From Diploptera punctata (taxonomy: Eukaryota > Arthropoda > Insecta > Blattodea > Blaberidae): 64,000 nucleotides of DNA. Within the stretch, counting starts at the first letter, position 1. Every line of letters begins with the position of its first letter. The notes beneath the pieces were generated by a model. That model made no database searches. It saw nothing but the letters and a program-made list of their open reading frames with translations, and was not told the DNA's origin. Positions 1-15,141 of this stretch are shown one piece after another. The DNA is taken from positions 1 to 64,000 of the forward strand of contig JASPKZ010010239.1 in NCBI GenBank assembly GCA_030220185.1. The letters are read 5' to 3'. The translations under genes and the position numbers were made by a program.

Positions 1-3000
1 TATCCGATAAATACTTTGAAATTGTGGTTAAACTGAGGAGAAATTCATTCAATACGACCACACAACTCCAATTAAGCGTCCAGTTCTTAAATAATTATAA
101 TGGAGAAAGCATTAAATTAATCTCTGTGTGATGACGGGAAATTTGTCAAATATTAGTCATAGTAAGCCACGAGGATATCAAACATATCAACACACACCTG
201 GAAATTGCATATGTTTATCGATAAATACTTTGAAATTGTGGTTAACTGGGGAAATTCTTCACATACAGACACAAATCCAATTAATCGTCCAGTTCTTAAA
301 TAATTATAATGGAGAAGGGCCTTAAGTTAAACCTCTGTGTGATGAACGGGAATTTGCAACATATTAGCATAAGTAAGCCACGAGTGATATCAAACATATC
401 AACAAACACCTGGAAAATTGTCACTATGTTTACCGATAAATATTTGAAATTTGGTTAACTGAGGAGAAATTCTTCAATACAGACACAAATCCAATTAATG
501 TCCAGTCTTAAATACTTTATAATGGAGAAAGGCATTAACTTAAACCTTGGTGATGACGGGAAATTTGCAACATATTAGTCAAAGAACGCCACGAGTGATA
601 CAAACTATCAACAAAACACCTGGAAAATTGCACTATGTTTATCGATAAATACTTTGAAATGTGGTTAACTGAGGAGAAATCATTCACATACCGACACAAA
701 CCAATTAATCGTCCGTCTTAAATAATATAATGGAGAACGGCATTAAGTTAATACCTCTGTGTGGCCGAACGGGAAATTTGTCAACATATTAGTCATAGTA
801 ACGCCACGAGTGATACAAACATATCAACAAACACCTGGAAAATTGTCACTATGTTTATCCGAAAATACTTGAAATTGTGGTTAACTGAGGAGACATTCAT
901 TCACATACAGACACAATCCAATTAATCGTCCAGTTCTTAAATAATTTTATGGAGGAAAGGATTAATTTAATTACCTCTGTGTGATGGAGGGGAAATTGTC
1001 AACATATTAGTCATAAGTAACGCCACGAGTGCTTCAAACATATCAACAAAAACCTGGACAATTGTCACTCTGTTTATCCGATAAATACTTTGAAATTGTG
1101 GTTAACTGAGGACAATTCATTCACATACAGACACATCCATTAATCGTCCAGTTCTAAATTAATTTATAATGGAGAATGCATTAAATTAAACCTCTGTGTG
1201 ACGAACGGAAATTTGCAAATATTAGTCTAAGTAACGCCACGAGTGATATCAAACATATCAACAAACACCTGGAAAAGGTCACTGTTTATCCGATAAATAC
1301 TTGAAATTGTGGTTAACTGCGGAGAAATTCATTCACTACGACCAAATCCAATTAATCGTCAGTTCTTAACAATTTATAATGGAGAAAGGCATTAAATTAA
1401 TACTCTGTGTGATGAACGGGAATTGTCAACATATTAGTCAAAGTAACGCCACGAGTGATATTAAACAATCAACAAAACCTGGAAAATTGTCACTATGTTA
1501 TCCGATAATACTTGAAATTGTGGTTAACTAGGAGAAATATTCACATACAGACACCAATCATTTATCGCAGTTCTAAATAATTATAAGGAGAAAGGCATAA
1601 ATATACCTCTGTGTGATGAACGGGAATTTGTCAACATATTGTCATAAGTAACGCCACGAGGATATCAAACATATCAACAAACACCGGAAAATGTCACTAT
1701 GTTATCCGATAAATACTTGAATTGTGGTTAACGAGGAGCAATTCATTCACATACAGACACAATTCAATAATCGTCAGTTCTTAAATAATTATAATGGAGA
1801 GAGGCATTAACTTAATACCTTGGTGACGAACGGGAAATTTGTAAACATATTAGTATAAGTAACGCCACGAGTGATATCAAAACATATCACCAAACACCTG
1901 GACAATTGTCACTATGTTTTATCGAAATACTTGAAATTGTGGTTAACTGAGAGAAATTCATTCACTACAGACACAAATCCAATTCATCGTCCAGTTCTTA
2001 AATAATTAAATGGAGAAAGGCATTAAATTACTACCTCTGTGTGATGACGGAAATTTGTCAACATATAGTCATAAGTAACGCCACGAGTGATATCAAACAT
2101 ATATCAACACACCTGGAAATTGTCATTATGTTTATACGATAAATACTTGAAATGTGGTTAACTGAGGAGGAAATCATCACCTACAGACACAAATCCCATT
2201 AATCGTCAGTTCTTAAATAATTATAATGGAGAAAGGCATTAAATTAATACTTGTGTGTGATACGGGAAATTTGTCAACATATTAGTCTAAGTACGCACAG
2301 TGATATCAAACTTCACAAACCCTGAAATGCACTATGTTTATCCGATTAAATACTTTGAAATTGTGGTTAACGCGGAGAATTCATTCACATAAGACACAAA
2401 CCAATTAATCGTACAGTTCTTAAATAATTTAAATGGAGAAATGCATTAATTAATACCTAGTGTGATGAACCGGGAAATTGTCAAATATTAGTCATAAGTA
2501 CGCACGAGGATACAAAATATCAAACACACCTGGAAAAAATTGTCACTAGTTATCCGAAAATACTTTGACATTGGTGGTTAAGTTGAGGTGGAAATTCATT
2601 CACATACAGACACAAATCCAATTAATCGTCCAGTTCTTAAATAATTATAAGGGAAGAAAGGCATTAAATTAATCCTCGTGTGGCGAACGGGAAATTTTCA
2701 CAATTAGTCATAAGTACGCCACGAGGATATCAAACATATTCAACAAACACCTGACAATTGTCACTCTGTTTACGATAAATACTTTGAAATGTGGTTAATG
2801 AGGAGAATCATTCAATACCGACACAATCAATTAATCGTCCCAGTCTTAAATAATATAATGGAGAAAGGCATTAAATTATACCTCGTGTGTTGAACGGAAA
2901 ATTTGTCAACATATTAGTCATAAGTAACGCCACGAGGTGATACAAACATATCAACAAAACACTGGAAAATTGTACTGGTTTATCCGATAAACTTGAAATT

Positions 3001-6000
3001 GTGGTTTAACTGAGGAGAAATTCATCACATACAGACACAAATGCAATAATCGTCCGTTCTTAAATAGTTTATAAGGAGAAAGGCATTAAATTAATACCTC
3101 TGTGTGATGAACGGGAAATTGTAAACATATTCGTCATAAGTCACGCCACGAGTGATATCAAACATATCAAAACACCTGGAAAATGTCACTATGTTTATCC
3201 GAAAATACTTGAAATTGTTGTGAATGAGGAGAAATTCATTCACATACAGACACACATCAATTAGTGTCAGTTCTTAAATAATTTATAATGGAGAAAGGCA
3301 TTAAATTATACCTCTGTGTGATGACGGGAAATTGTCAACATATTAGTCATAAGTACGCCACGAGTGATATCAAAACATATCAACAACACACCTGGAAAAT
3401 GTCCCTATGTTTATCCGATAAATACTTGAAATTGTGGTTAACTGAGGCGAAATTCCTTCACATCAGACACAAATCCAATTATCGTCCAGTCTTAAATAAT
3501 TTATAATGGAGAAAGCATTAAATTCATACTCGTGTGATGAACGGGAAATTTTTTCAACATATTAGTCCTAAGTACGCCAGAGTGATATCAAACATATCCA
3601 AAAACACCTGGGGAAATTGTCACTCTGTTTACCGATAAATCTTTGAAATGTGGACTGAGGAGAATTCATTACATACGACACAAATCCAATTAATCGTCAG
3701 TTCTTAAATAATTATATGGAGAAAGGATTAAATTATACCTCGTGGATGAACGGGAAATGTCACATATTAGTAAATAACGCCCGAGTGATATCAACATATC
3801 AACAAACACCTGGAAAATTGTCACTATGTTATCCGATAAATACTTGAAATTGTGTTAACTGAGGAGAAATTCATTCACATACAGACACAAATCCAATTAT
3901 CGTCCGTTCTTTAAATCTTTATAATGGAGAAAGGCATTAAATTAATACTCGGTGTGAAGAAGGGAAAGTTGTCAACATATTAGTCATAAGTAGTAACGCC
4001 ACGAGTGATATTCAAACATATTCAACAAACACATGGAAAATTGTCACTAGTATCCGATAAATACTTTGAAATTGTGGTTAACTGAGGAGAAATTCATCAC
4101 CTACAGACACAAATCCAATTAATCGTCCCAGTTCTTAAATAATTTAAATGGAGAAGCCATTAAATTTAATACCTCTGTGTGATTGAACGGTGAAATTGTC
4201 AACATATTAGTCTCATAGTAACGCCACGAGGATATCAAACATATAAACAAAACACCTGGAAAATTGTCACTATGTTTATCCGATAATACTTTGAAAGTGT
4301 GGGTTAACTGAGGAGACATTCATCACATACCGACCACAAATCATTAAATCGTCCAGTTTCTAAATTAATTTTATAATGGAGAAGGAAAAGAAAGCAATTA
4401 AATTAATACCTGTGGATGAACGGGAAATTGTCAACAATATTAGTCATAAGTAACGCCACGAGTGATAATCAAACAATCAACAACACCTGGCTGGAAAATT
4501 GTCACTAGTTTATCCGATAAATACTGAAAATTGTGGTTTAACTGGCAGGAGAAAATTCATTCACATACAGACACAAATCCAATAATCGTCAGTTCTTAAA
4601 TAATTTATAATGGAGAGGAAAGGCATTAAATTAGTACTCTGTGTGAGGAAACGGGAAATTTTCAAACATATTAGTCATAAAGTTAACGCCCCGAGTGTGA
4701 ATCAAACATAATCACAAACACCTGAAAATTGTAAATGTTTATCGATTAAATTACTTTGACATTGTGGTTAAATGAGGAGAGAAATAGAAATTCATTACAT
4801 ACAGACACCAAATCCAAGTAATCGTCCGGTTCTTAAATAATTTATTAATGGAAGAAATGCAATTAAATTAATACCTCTGGTGCGAAAGGAAATTTGTCAC
4901 CATATAGTCATAGTAACGCCACGAGGAGATTCAAACATATCAACAAACACTGGAAAATTGTCCACTATTGTTTATATCCGATAATACTTGAAATGTGGTT
5001 AAACTGAGAGAAATTCCTTTCAAATACAGAAACAAATCCAAAAAAAAAAAAAATTAATCGCCCGTTCTTAATAATTTATAATGGAGAAAGCAGGAAATTA
5101 ATACCTCCTGTGGTGATTGAATCGTAAATGGTCAGGCCACAATTAGTCATAAGTACGCCACATGTGATATCAAACCATAATCAACAAACACGGAAAATTG
5201 TCACTAGTTTATCCGATAAATACTTTTGAATGTGGTTAACTGAGGAGAATTCATTCACATACAGACACACATCATTAATCGTCCAGTCTTAAATAATTTA
5301 TAAATGGAGAAAGCATAAATAATACTCTGGGTGGACGAACGGGAAATTTGTAAACATATTGTAAAGTACACGCCACGAGTGATATCAAACATATCAAATC
5401 AACCCAAACACCTGGGAAAATTGTCACGGATGGTTTTATCCGCTAATACTTTGAAATTGGTGGTTAACTGAAGAAAAAGAAATTCATCACATAAGACACC
5501 AAATCCAAATAATCGTCAGTTCTTAAATAATTTATAATGGAGACAGAAAAGCAAAGGCATGAAATTAATACCTCGGTGATGACGGCGAAATGGTCAACAT
5601 ATCGTCAATAAGTAACGCCACGGAGTGATATCAAAACATATCCAACAAACACCTGGAAAATTGTCCCACTATGTTATCCGATAAAACTTGAAATTGTGTG
5701 TTAACTGAGGAGAAAATTCATTCAATACAGACACAAATCCAATTAATCGTCCAGTCTTAAATAATTTATAAATGGAGAAAGGCATTAATAAATTAATACC
5801 TCTGTGTGAACGAACGGGAAATTTGTCAACATATTAGTCTACATAGTAACGCCAGGAGTGATATCAAACATATCCACAAACACCAGGAAAATTGTCACTA
5901 TGTTTATCGATAAATACTTTGACAATTGTGGTTAATGAGGAGAAATCATTAACATTACAGACACAAATCAATAGTAATCGTCCAGTTCTTAAAATAATTA

Positions 6001-9000
6001 TAAATGGAGGAAGGCATTAAATAATACCTCTGTGTGACGAACGGGAAATTTGTCAACATATTAGTCATAACAGTCACGCCACGAGGGATTATCAAACATA
6101 TCAACAAAAAACACCTGGAAAATTGTCACATGTTTATCCGATAAATACTGAAATGTGGTTAACTGAGGAAGAAAATTCATTCCACATACAGACACAAATC
6201 CAATTAATCGTCCAGTTCTTAAATAATTATAATGGAGAAAGGCCTTAAATTAATACCTCTGGGTTTTTTCTGGAACGAAACGGGAGGGAAAATTTGTCAA
6301 CATATTAGTCATAAGTAACGACACGAGGATATCAAACATATTCAACAAACAACTGGAAAATTGTCACTATGTATCCGGTAAATACTTTGAAATTGTTGTA
6401 ACTGAGGAGAAAATTCATTTCACATAGACACAAATCCAAGTAATCGTCCAGTCTTAAATATTTATAATGGAGAAAGGCATTAAATTACTACCTCTGTGTG
6501 AACGCGAACGGGAAATTTGTCAAATAATTGTCATAAGTAACGCCCCGGTGATATCAAAAATATCAACAAACACCTGGAAAATTGTACTATTGTTTTATCC
6601 GATTTAATATTTGAAATTGTGGTTTAATGAGGAGAACTTCATTCACATACAGACACAAATCCAATTATCGCCTCCAGTTTTAAATAATTATAATGAGAAA
6701 GGCATTATAAAATAATACCTCTGTGGTGATGAACGGGAAATTTGTCAACATATTAGTCATAAGTAACGCCACGAGTGATATCAAACATATCAACAAACAC
6801 CTGGAAAATTGTCCTATGTTTATCCAGATAAATACTTTGAAAGTGGGTTAAACTGAGGAGAAATCATTCACATACAGACCACAAATCCAATTAATTCGTC
6901 CAGTTTTCTTAAATAAATTTATAATGGAGAGAAAGGATAAATTAATACCTCTGTGCGATGTGAACGGGGAAATGTCAACATATTTATTAGTCATAAGTAA
7001 CGCCACGGACGGATATAAAACATATCAACAAACACCTGGAAAATTGTCCAATATGTTTATCCGATACAATAATAACTTTGAAATTGTGGTTAACTGAGGA
7101 GAAATTCATTCACATACAGACACAATCCAATATAATCGTCCAGTTCTTAAATAATTTTATAATGGAGAGAAAGGCCATTAATTAATACCTCTGCTTGTGC
7201 GAACGGGAAATTTGTCAAAACATTTAGCAAAGTAACGCCACGCGTGATATCAAAACATATCAACAAACACCTGAAAATTGTCACTATGTTTATTCGAGAA
7301 ATACTTTGAAATTGTGTTAACTGAGGAGGAAAGAAATTCATTACATAGAGACACCAAATCCAATTAATTCGTCCAGTTCTTAAATAATTTATAATGGAGA
7401 AAGCAAGTAAATTAATACCTCTGTGTGATGAACGGGAAAAACAATGGTCAACATATTAGTATAGTAACGCACAACGAGGTATCAAACAATCAACAAACAC
7501 CTGGAAAAAATTTCAATATGTTTATACGATAAATACTTTGAACTTTTGTGTGGTAACTGGGAGAAATTCATCAATACAGGACACAAATCAATTAATCGTC
7601 CGTTCTTAAATAATTTATAATGGAAGAAGAAAAGGCATTAAATTAATACCTCTGTGTGAACGAACGGGAAATTTGTCAAACATATTAGTCTAAGTAAAAG
7701 CCCACGGTGATATCAAACATATCAAACAAACACCTAAAATGTCACTATGTTTATCCGATAAATACTTTGAAATTGTGGTTGTTAATGAGGGAGAAAATTC
7801 ATTCAACATACAGACACAAATCCAATTAATCGTCCAGTTCTAATATTTATATGGAGGAAAGGCATTAAATCATACCTCTGGTGACGAACGGGAAATTGTC
7901 AACATATTAGTCATAGTAACGCCACGAGGATATCAAACATATCAACAAACACCTGGAAAATTGTCACTATGTTATCCGATAAATACGTTGAAATTGTGGT
8001 TAACTGAGGGAGGAAATCATCACATACATACACAAATTCCAATAATCGTCCAGCTCTTAAATAATTATAATGGGAACGGCATAAATTAATACATCTGGTG
8101 ACGAACGGGAAATTTGTCAACAGATTAGTCATAAGTAAACGCCACGAGTGATATCTATTTTTGTTACATATCAACAAACATCCTGGAAATGTCACATGTT
8201 TATCCGATAAATACTTTGAAATGTGGTTAACTGAGGAGAAATTATTAAAAGACAGACACAAATCCAATAATCCGTCCAGTTCTTAAATAATTTATAATGG
8301 AGAAAGCATTAATTATTAACCCTCTGGTGTGTGATTATGAACGGGAAATTTGTCTAAATATTAGTCATAAAGTAACCCACGAGTGATAGCCAACATATCA
8401 ACAAACCAACTGGAAAATTTGTCACTATGTTAATCCGATAAATAATTTGAAAAGTGTGGGTTAACTGAGGAGAAATTATTCACATACAGACACAAATCCA
8501 ATAATCGTCCAGTTCTTAAAATTTATAATGGAGAAAGGACATTAAATTAATACCTCTGGTGACGAACGGGAAATTTGTCAACATCAGAGTTCCTAAGTAA
8601 CGCCACGATGATATCAAACATATCAACAAAACACCTGGAAATGTCACTATGTTTATCCGATAAATACTTTGAAATTGTGGTTAAAACTGAGGAGAAATTC
8701 CTTCACATACAGACACAAATCCAATTAATCGTCCATTCTAAATAATTTATAATGGAGGAGGAAAGGCATTAATTAAACTCTGTGTGATGAACGGGAAATT
8801 TGTCAACATATAGTCATAAAGTAAGCGCCACGCAGTGATATCACACATATCAACAAACACTGGAAAATTGTCACATGTGTATCCGATAAATACTGAAATT
8901 GTGGTTAACTGAGGAGGAAAAAGGGAAAAATCATTCACATACAGACACAAATCCAATTAATCGTCCAGTTCTTAACAAAATTTATTAATGGAGAAAGGCA

Positions 9001-12000
9001 TTACGTTTAAACCTTGTGTGACGAACGGGAATTTGTCAACATATTAGTTCATAAGTAAACCGCCAGAGTGATACAAACATATCAACAAACACATGGAAAA
9101 TGGTCACTTGTTTATTAAGATAAATCTTTGAAATTGTGGTGTTAACTGAGGAGAAATTCATTCACATGACAGACACAAATCCAATTAATCGTCCAGTTTC
9201 TTAAAAATTTATAATGGAGAAGAAAGGCATGAAATTAATACCTCTGTGTGATGAACGGGAAATTGTAAACTATTAGTCAATAAGTAACGCCCCGAGTGAT
9301 ATCAAAAATATCAACAAACACCTGGAAAAAATTGTCACTATGTTGATCGATAAATACTTTGAAATTGTGGTTAACTGAGGAGGAACTTCATCACATACAG
9401 ACAAAAATCCAATTAATTCGTCCAGTTCGTAAAAATGTATAATGGAGAAAGGCATTATAAGTAATACCTCGGTGGACCGGAACGGGAAAAATTTTCAACA
9501 TATTAGTATAAGTAACGCCCACGAGGATATAAAACATATCAACAAAACACCTGGGAAAATTTGTACACATGTTTATCCGGAAAATTACTTGAAATTGTGT
9601 AACTGAGGAGAAAATTCATTCACATACCAGACACAAATCCAATTAAATCGTCCAGTTCTTAAAATAAATTATACTGGAGGAAAAGGCTTAAATTAATACT
9701 CGTGTGATGAAGAGGCAAACATTTGTCAACATATTAGTTCATAAGTAACGCCACGAGTGATACAAACATATCAAACAACACCTGGAAACTTGTCACTATT
9801 TTATCCGATAAATACTTTGAAATTTGTGGTTAACGAGGAGAAATTCATCACATACAGGACACAAATCAATTAATCGTCCAGTTTGTAAATAATTTATAAT
9901 GGAGAAAAGAAATGCATTTAAATTCAATGACCTCGGTGTGACGACGGGAAATTTGTAACATATAGTCATAAGTAACGCCACGAGTGATATCCAAACATAT
10001 CAAACAAACACCTGGAAAATGTCACTATGTTTATCCGATAAATACTTTGAAATTTGTGGTTAACTGAGGAGAACTTCATTCAATACAGACACAAATCCAA
10101 TTAATCGTCCTCCAGTTCTTAAATAATTTATATGGAGAAAGGCATTAAATTAATACCTCGTGTGATGTGATGAACGGGAACATTTGTCAACATTTAGTAG
10201 AAGTAACGCCCCACCGAGTGTATCAAAAAAAATCACAAAACACCTGGAAATTGTCACTTGTTGATCCGATAATACTTTGAAATTGTGGTAACTGAAGGAG
10301 AAACTTCATTCACATACAGACACCAAATCCAATTAATAGTCCAGTCTTAAACTAATTTATTAATGAGAGGAAGAAGGCATTAAAATTAAGTACCTCGGTG
10401 GGAGTTGAACGGGAAATTTCAACATATTAGTCATAAGTAACGCCACGAGTGTAATCAAACATATCAACAAACACCTGGAAAAATTGGCACTATGTTTATC
10501 GCTAAATACTTTGAAATTGTGGTTAACTGAAGGAGAATTCATTCCATACCCGACACAAATCCAATTAATCGTTCAGTTCTTAAAAATTTAAATGGAGAAA
10601 GGCACTTTAATATAATACCTATGTTGTGGACAACGGGAAATTTGCACAAATTAGTCATAGTAACGCCAGAGTGATATCAAACATATCCAACCAAACCCTG
10701 GAAAATTGCACTATGTTTATCCGATAAATACTTTGAATTTTGTGTTAACTGAGGAGACAATTCATTCACAACAGGACACAAATCCAAATTAATAGTCCAG
10801 TTCTTAAAAATTTAGAATGGAGAAAGGGCATTAAATTAATACCTCGTGGACGAAAGGGAATTTGTCAACATTTAAGTCATAAGTAACGCCACGAGTGAGT
10901 CAAACATATCAAACAAACACCTGGAAAATTGTCACTAATGTTAAAAAAAAGGATGGTTTTATCCGCTAATACTTTGAAATTGGTGGTTAACTGAGGATAA
11001 ATTCAATTCACATACTACACAAATCCAATTAAATGCCCAGTTCTTAATTAATATAATGGAGCGAAAGGCATTACATTAATACCTCTGTGTGACGAACGGG
11101 AAGGAAATTTGTCAAAATTAGTCTAAGTTAACGCCACGAGTGATATCAAACATCTCAACAAAACACCTGGAAAATTGTCACTATGTTTATCCGATAAAAT
11201 ACTTTGAAATATTGTGGTTAACTGAGGAGGAAATTCATCACATAACAGACACAAATCCAATTAATCGTCAGTCTTACATAATTTATAATGGAGAAAGGAT
11301 AAATTAAATACCTCTGTGTGATGAACGGGAAATTTGTCAACATATTAGTCATAAGTAACCGCACGAGTGATATCAAAAATATCACAAACCCCTGGGAAAA
11401 TTGTCATATGTTTATCGATCAATATTCGAAATTGTGTTACGTAGGAGAAAATTCATTCACATACAGACACATAATACAATTAATCGTCCGTTCTGTTAAA
11501 TAATTTATAATGGAGAAAGGCATTAATTAATACCTCTGTGTGACGAACGGAAATTGTCACTATTAGTCATAAGTAGCACGCCACGAGTGGATAACGACGC
11601 CCCAAGAAAAAAAACCCCCCCCCCCCCCCCCCCCCCCATCAAACAAACAACATGCGAAAAAATGTCACTATGTTTATCCGATAAATACTTTGGAATTGTG
11701 GTTAATGAGGATGAAATTCATTAACATACAGAACCAAATCCAATTAATCGTCAGTTCTTAAATCATTTTATTGGGAAAGGCAATTAAATTAATACCTTGT
11801 GTGATGAACGGGAAATGTCAACATATAGCATAAGTAACGCCACGAGTGATATCAAACATATCAACAACCACCTGAAAATTGTCACTATGTTTATCTGATA
11901 ATACTTTGAAATTGTGTTAACTGGGGAGAATTCATTTCACATACAGACCAAATTCCATTAATCGCCAGTTTCTATAATTATTATAATGGAGAATGCATTA

Positions 12001-14538
12001 CATTTTATAGCTCTTGTGACGAACGGGAAATTGTCAAACATTAGTCAGTAACGCACGATGAATCAAACATATCAAAAAAACACCTGGAAAATGTCATTAT
12101 GTTTATCCGATAAATACTTGAATTGTGGTTAATGGGAGAAATCCTTCACATCCAGACACAATTCCAATTAATCGTCCTGTTTTCTATAATTTATAATGGA
12201 GAAAGGCATTAAATTAATACCTCTGTGTGATGAACGGGAAATTTGTCAACATATTAGTCATAAGTAACGCCACGAGTGATATCAAACATATCAACAAACA
12301 CCTGGAAAATTGTCACTATGTTTATCCGATAAATACTTTGAAATTGTGGTTAACTGAGGAGAAATTCATTCACATACAGACACAAATCCAATTAATCGTC
12401 CAGTTCTTAAATAATTTATAATGGAGAAAGGCATTAAATTAATACCTCTGTGTGATGAACGGGAAATTTGTCAACATATTAGTCATAAGTAACGCCACGA
12501 GTGATATCAAACATATCAACAAACACCTGGAAAATTGTCACTATGTTTATCCGATAAATACTTTGAAATTGTGGTTAACTGAGGAGAAATTCATTCACAT
12601 ACAGACACAAATCCAATTAATCGTCCAGTTTCTTAAATATTTTATAATGGAGAAAAGGCATTTAATTAATACCTCTGTGTGACGAACGGGAAATTGTCAA
12701 CATATTAGTCATAAGTAACGCCACGAGTGATATCAAACATATCAACAAACACCTGGAAAATTGTCACTATGTTTATCCGATAAATACTTTGAAATTGTGG
12801 TTAACTGAGGAGAAATTCATTCACATACAGACACAAATCCAATTAATCGTCCAGTTCTTAAATAATTTATAATGGAGAAAGGCATTAAATTAATACCTCT
12901 GTGTGACGAACGGGAAATTTGTCAACATATTAGTCATAAGTAACGCCACGAGTGATATCAAACATATCAACAAACACCTGGAAAATTGTCACTATGTTTA
13001 TCCGATAAATACTTTGAAATTGTGGTTAACTGAGGAGAAATTCATTCACATACAGACACAAATCCAATTAATCGTCCAGTTCTTAAATAATTTATAATGG
13101 AGAAAGGCATTAAATTAATACCTCTGTGTGACGAACGGGAAATTTGTCAACATATTAGTCATAAGTAACGCCACGAGTGATATCAAACATATCAACAAAC
13201 ACCTGGAAAATTGTCACTATGTTTATCCGATAAATACTTTGAAATTGTGGTTAACTGAGGAGAAATTCATTCACATACAGACACAAATCCAATTAATCGT
13301 CCAGTTCTTAAATAATTTATAATGGAGAAAGGCATTAAATTAATACCTCTGTGTGACGAACGGGAAATTTGTCAACATATTAGTCATAAGTAACGCCACG
13401 AGTGATATCAAACATATCAACAAACACCTGGAAAATTGTCACTATGTTTATCCGATAAATACTTTGAAATTGTGGTTAACTGAGGAGAAATTCATTCACA
13501 TACAGACACAAATCCAATTAATCGTCCAGTTCTTAAATAATTTATAATGGAGAAAGGCATTAAATTAATACCTCTGTGTGACGAACGGGAAATTTGTCAA
13601 CATATATTAGTCATAAGTAAACGCCACGAGTGATATCAAACATATCAACAAAACCTGGAAAATGTCACTATGGTTATCCGATAACTATACTTTGAAATTG
13701 TGGTTAACTGAGGAGAAATTCATTCACATACAGACACAAATCCAATTAATCGTCCAGTTCTTAAATAATTTATAATGGAGAAAGGCATTAAATTAATACC
13801 TCTGTGTGATGAACGGGAAATTTGTCAACATATTAGTCATAAGTAACGCCACGAGTGATATCAAACATATCAACAAACACCTGGAAAATTGTCACTATGT
13901 TTATCCGATAAATACTTTGAAATTGTGGTTAACTGAGGAGAAATTCATTCACATACAGACACAAATCCAATTAATCGTCCAGTTCTTAAATAATTTATAA
14001 TGGAGAAAGGCATTAAATTAATACCTCTGTGTGATGAACGGGAAATTTGTCAACATATTAGTCATAAGTAACGCCACGAGTGATATCAAACATATCAACA
14101 AACACCTGGAAAATTGTCACTATGTTTATCCGATAAATACTTTGAAATTGTGGTTAACTGAGGAGAAATTCATTCACATACAGACACAAATCCAATTAAT
14201 CGTCCAGTTCTTAAATAATTTATAATGGAGAAAGGCATTAAATTAATACCTCTGTGTGACGAACGGGAAATTTGTCAACATATTAGTCATAAGTAACGCC
14301 ACGAGTGATATCAAACATATCAACAAACACCTGGAAAATTGTCACTATGTTTATCCGATAAATACTTTGAAATTGTGGTTAACTGAGGAGAAATTCATTC
14401 ACATACAGACACAAATCCAATTAATCGTCCAGTTCTTAAATAATTTATAATGGAGAAAGGCATTAAATTAATACCTCTGTGTGACGAACGGGAAATTTGT
14501 CAACATATTAGTCATAAGTAACGCCACGAGTGATATCC
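1..14538 (+). repeat. 225 bp satellite DNA array, about 65 monomers
   Basis: Head-to-tail tandem repeat, all copies in the same orientation. In the clean part the word ATGGAGAAAGGCATT recurs at 12196, 12421, 12647, 12872, 13097, 13322, 13547, 13775, 14000, 14225 and 14450, giving a 225 bp period. Every monomer contains the block CGCCACGAGTGATATC. The left 12.2 kb keeps the same word order but each copy carries many one-base insertions and deletions. The last monomer is cut at about 14,538 where a dispersed repeat begins. A 64-codon open frame recurs in each clean monomer because 225 is divisible by three; I do not regard it as a gene. The array carries no telomere-type TTAGG repeats, so a pericentromeric or interstitial satellite is the likeliest reading. 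Confidence 0.97.
12196..14538 (+). repeat. Clean, homogenised satellite block
   Basis: Ten full monomers plus a partial one are almost identical, apart from one noisier monomer at about 13,547-13,774 and an extra base in the one starting at 12,421. The main variable site is GAYGAACGGG: reading left to right the copies are T,T,C,C,C,C,C,T,T,C,C. This block is directly joined to the array edge, opposite to the usual pattern in which edge monomers are the most diverged. Confidence 0.9.
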
Positions 14539-15141
14539 ATTTTTTCTTGAGGATTTGGAAATCAAGAATGGTATTTGTTAGGACTATTTAACGAATAAAA
14601 TTAAACTGTTTTCTCAAAAATCATTATTTAAATATACTTATTTTAAAATATTTATATATTTAATGTAAACGGCGATGTTTGAAAACAAATTAGGAATGTT
14701 TGGTTGCTTCATTTGTTTATGTACTGCAAATAGATCATATTATTTATTGCCCAAATAGGATCGCAATATTGTAAGAATGCACCCTAGTGGAGAAAAAAAT
14801 GATATTCATTAACCAACACTATAGGTTATTAATTATTTTTAGGAAACGACTCAGTAAAATCAGTATTTAAAAACACAATTATTGAACGTACAATTATCAA
14901 ATGTGTAGTTCGAAGGAATCTGTTCGTTATTTGCTATATTCAACGTATTTGTTGGAAAACCAGTCACTGCAAAGTTATGGTCTGATCTGTTCAGAATATT
15001 AAACGGGAGGAGCTTCCTTTATTATGACAAAGATAAATCGATAGTTATCGAGGTGAAATACGACTGTGATTAGTTGTAAAACAAAATTCATTGAAACGTT
15101 ATTGGTCATTGACTTCTATTTGGGGAATGAGTTAAATAGTC
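14517..15141 (+). mobile_element. Dispersed hairpin-headed repeat, copy A (fused to the satellite)
   Basis: Homologous to 29,627-30,425 and 60,763-61,464. From about 14,553 it carries the right hairpin arm (ATTTGGAAATCAAGAATGG), then GGACTATTTAACGAATA at 14,581, the shared block AACGGCGATGTTTGAAAACA near 14,669 and a shared 3' part (TTGGTCATTGACTTC) ending in GTTAAATAGTC at 15,131-15,141. GACTATTTAAC and GTTAAATAGTC are reverse complements, so the core could be a short-TIR non-autonomous element. The left hairpin arm in this copy is the terminal satellite monomer. No coding capacity seen; class unknown. Confidence 0.75.

Noticed and set aside
11318..14450. Recurring 60-76 codon open frames in the satellite monomers
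   Set aside because: They repeat because the monomer length is a multiple of three. They start at GTG-type codons, vanish in noisy copies and show no domain.
1..14538. CRISPR-like array
   Set aside because: The repeats are contiguous 225 bp monomers without unique spacers, in a eukaryotic context.
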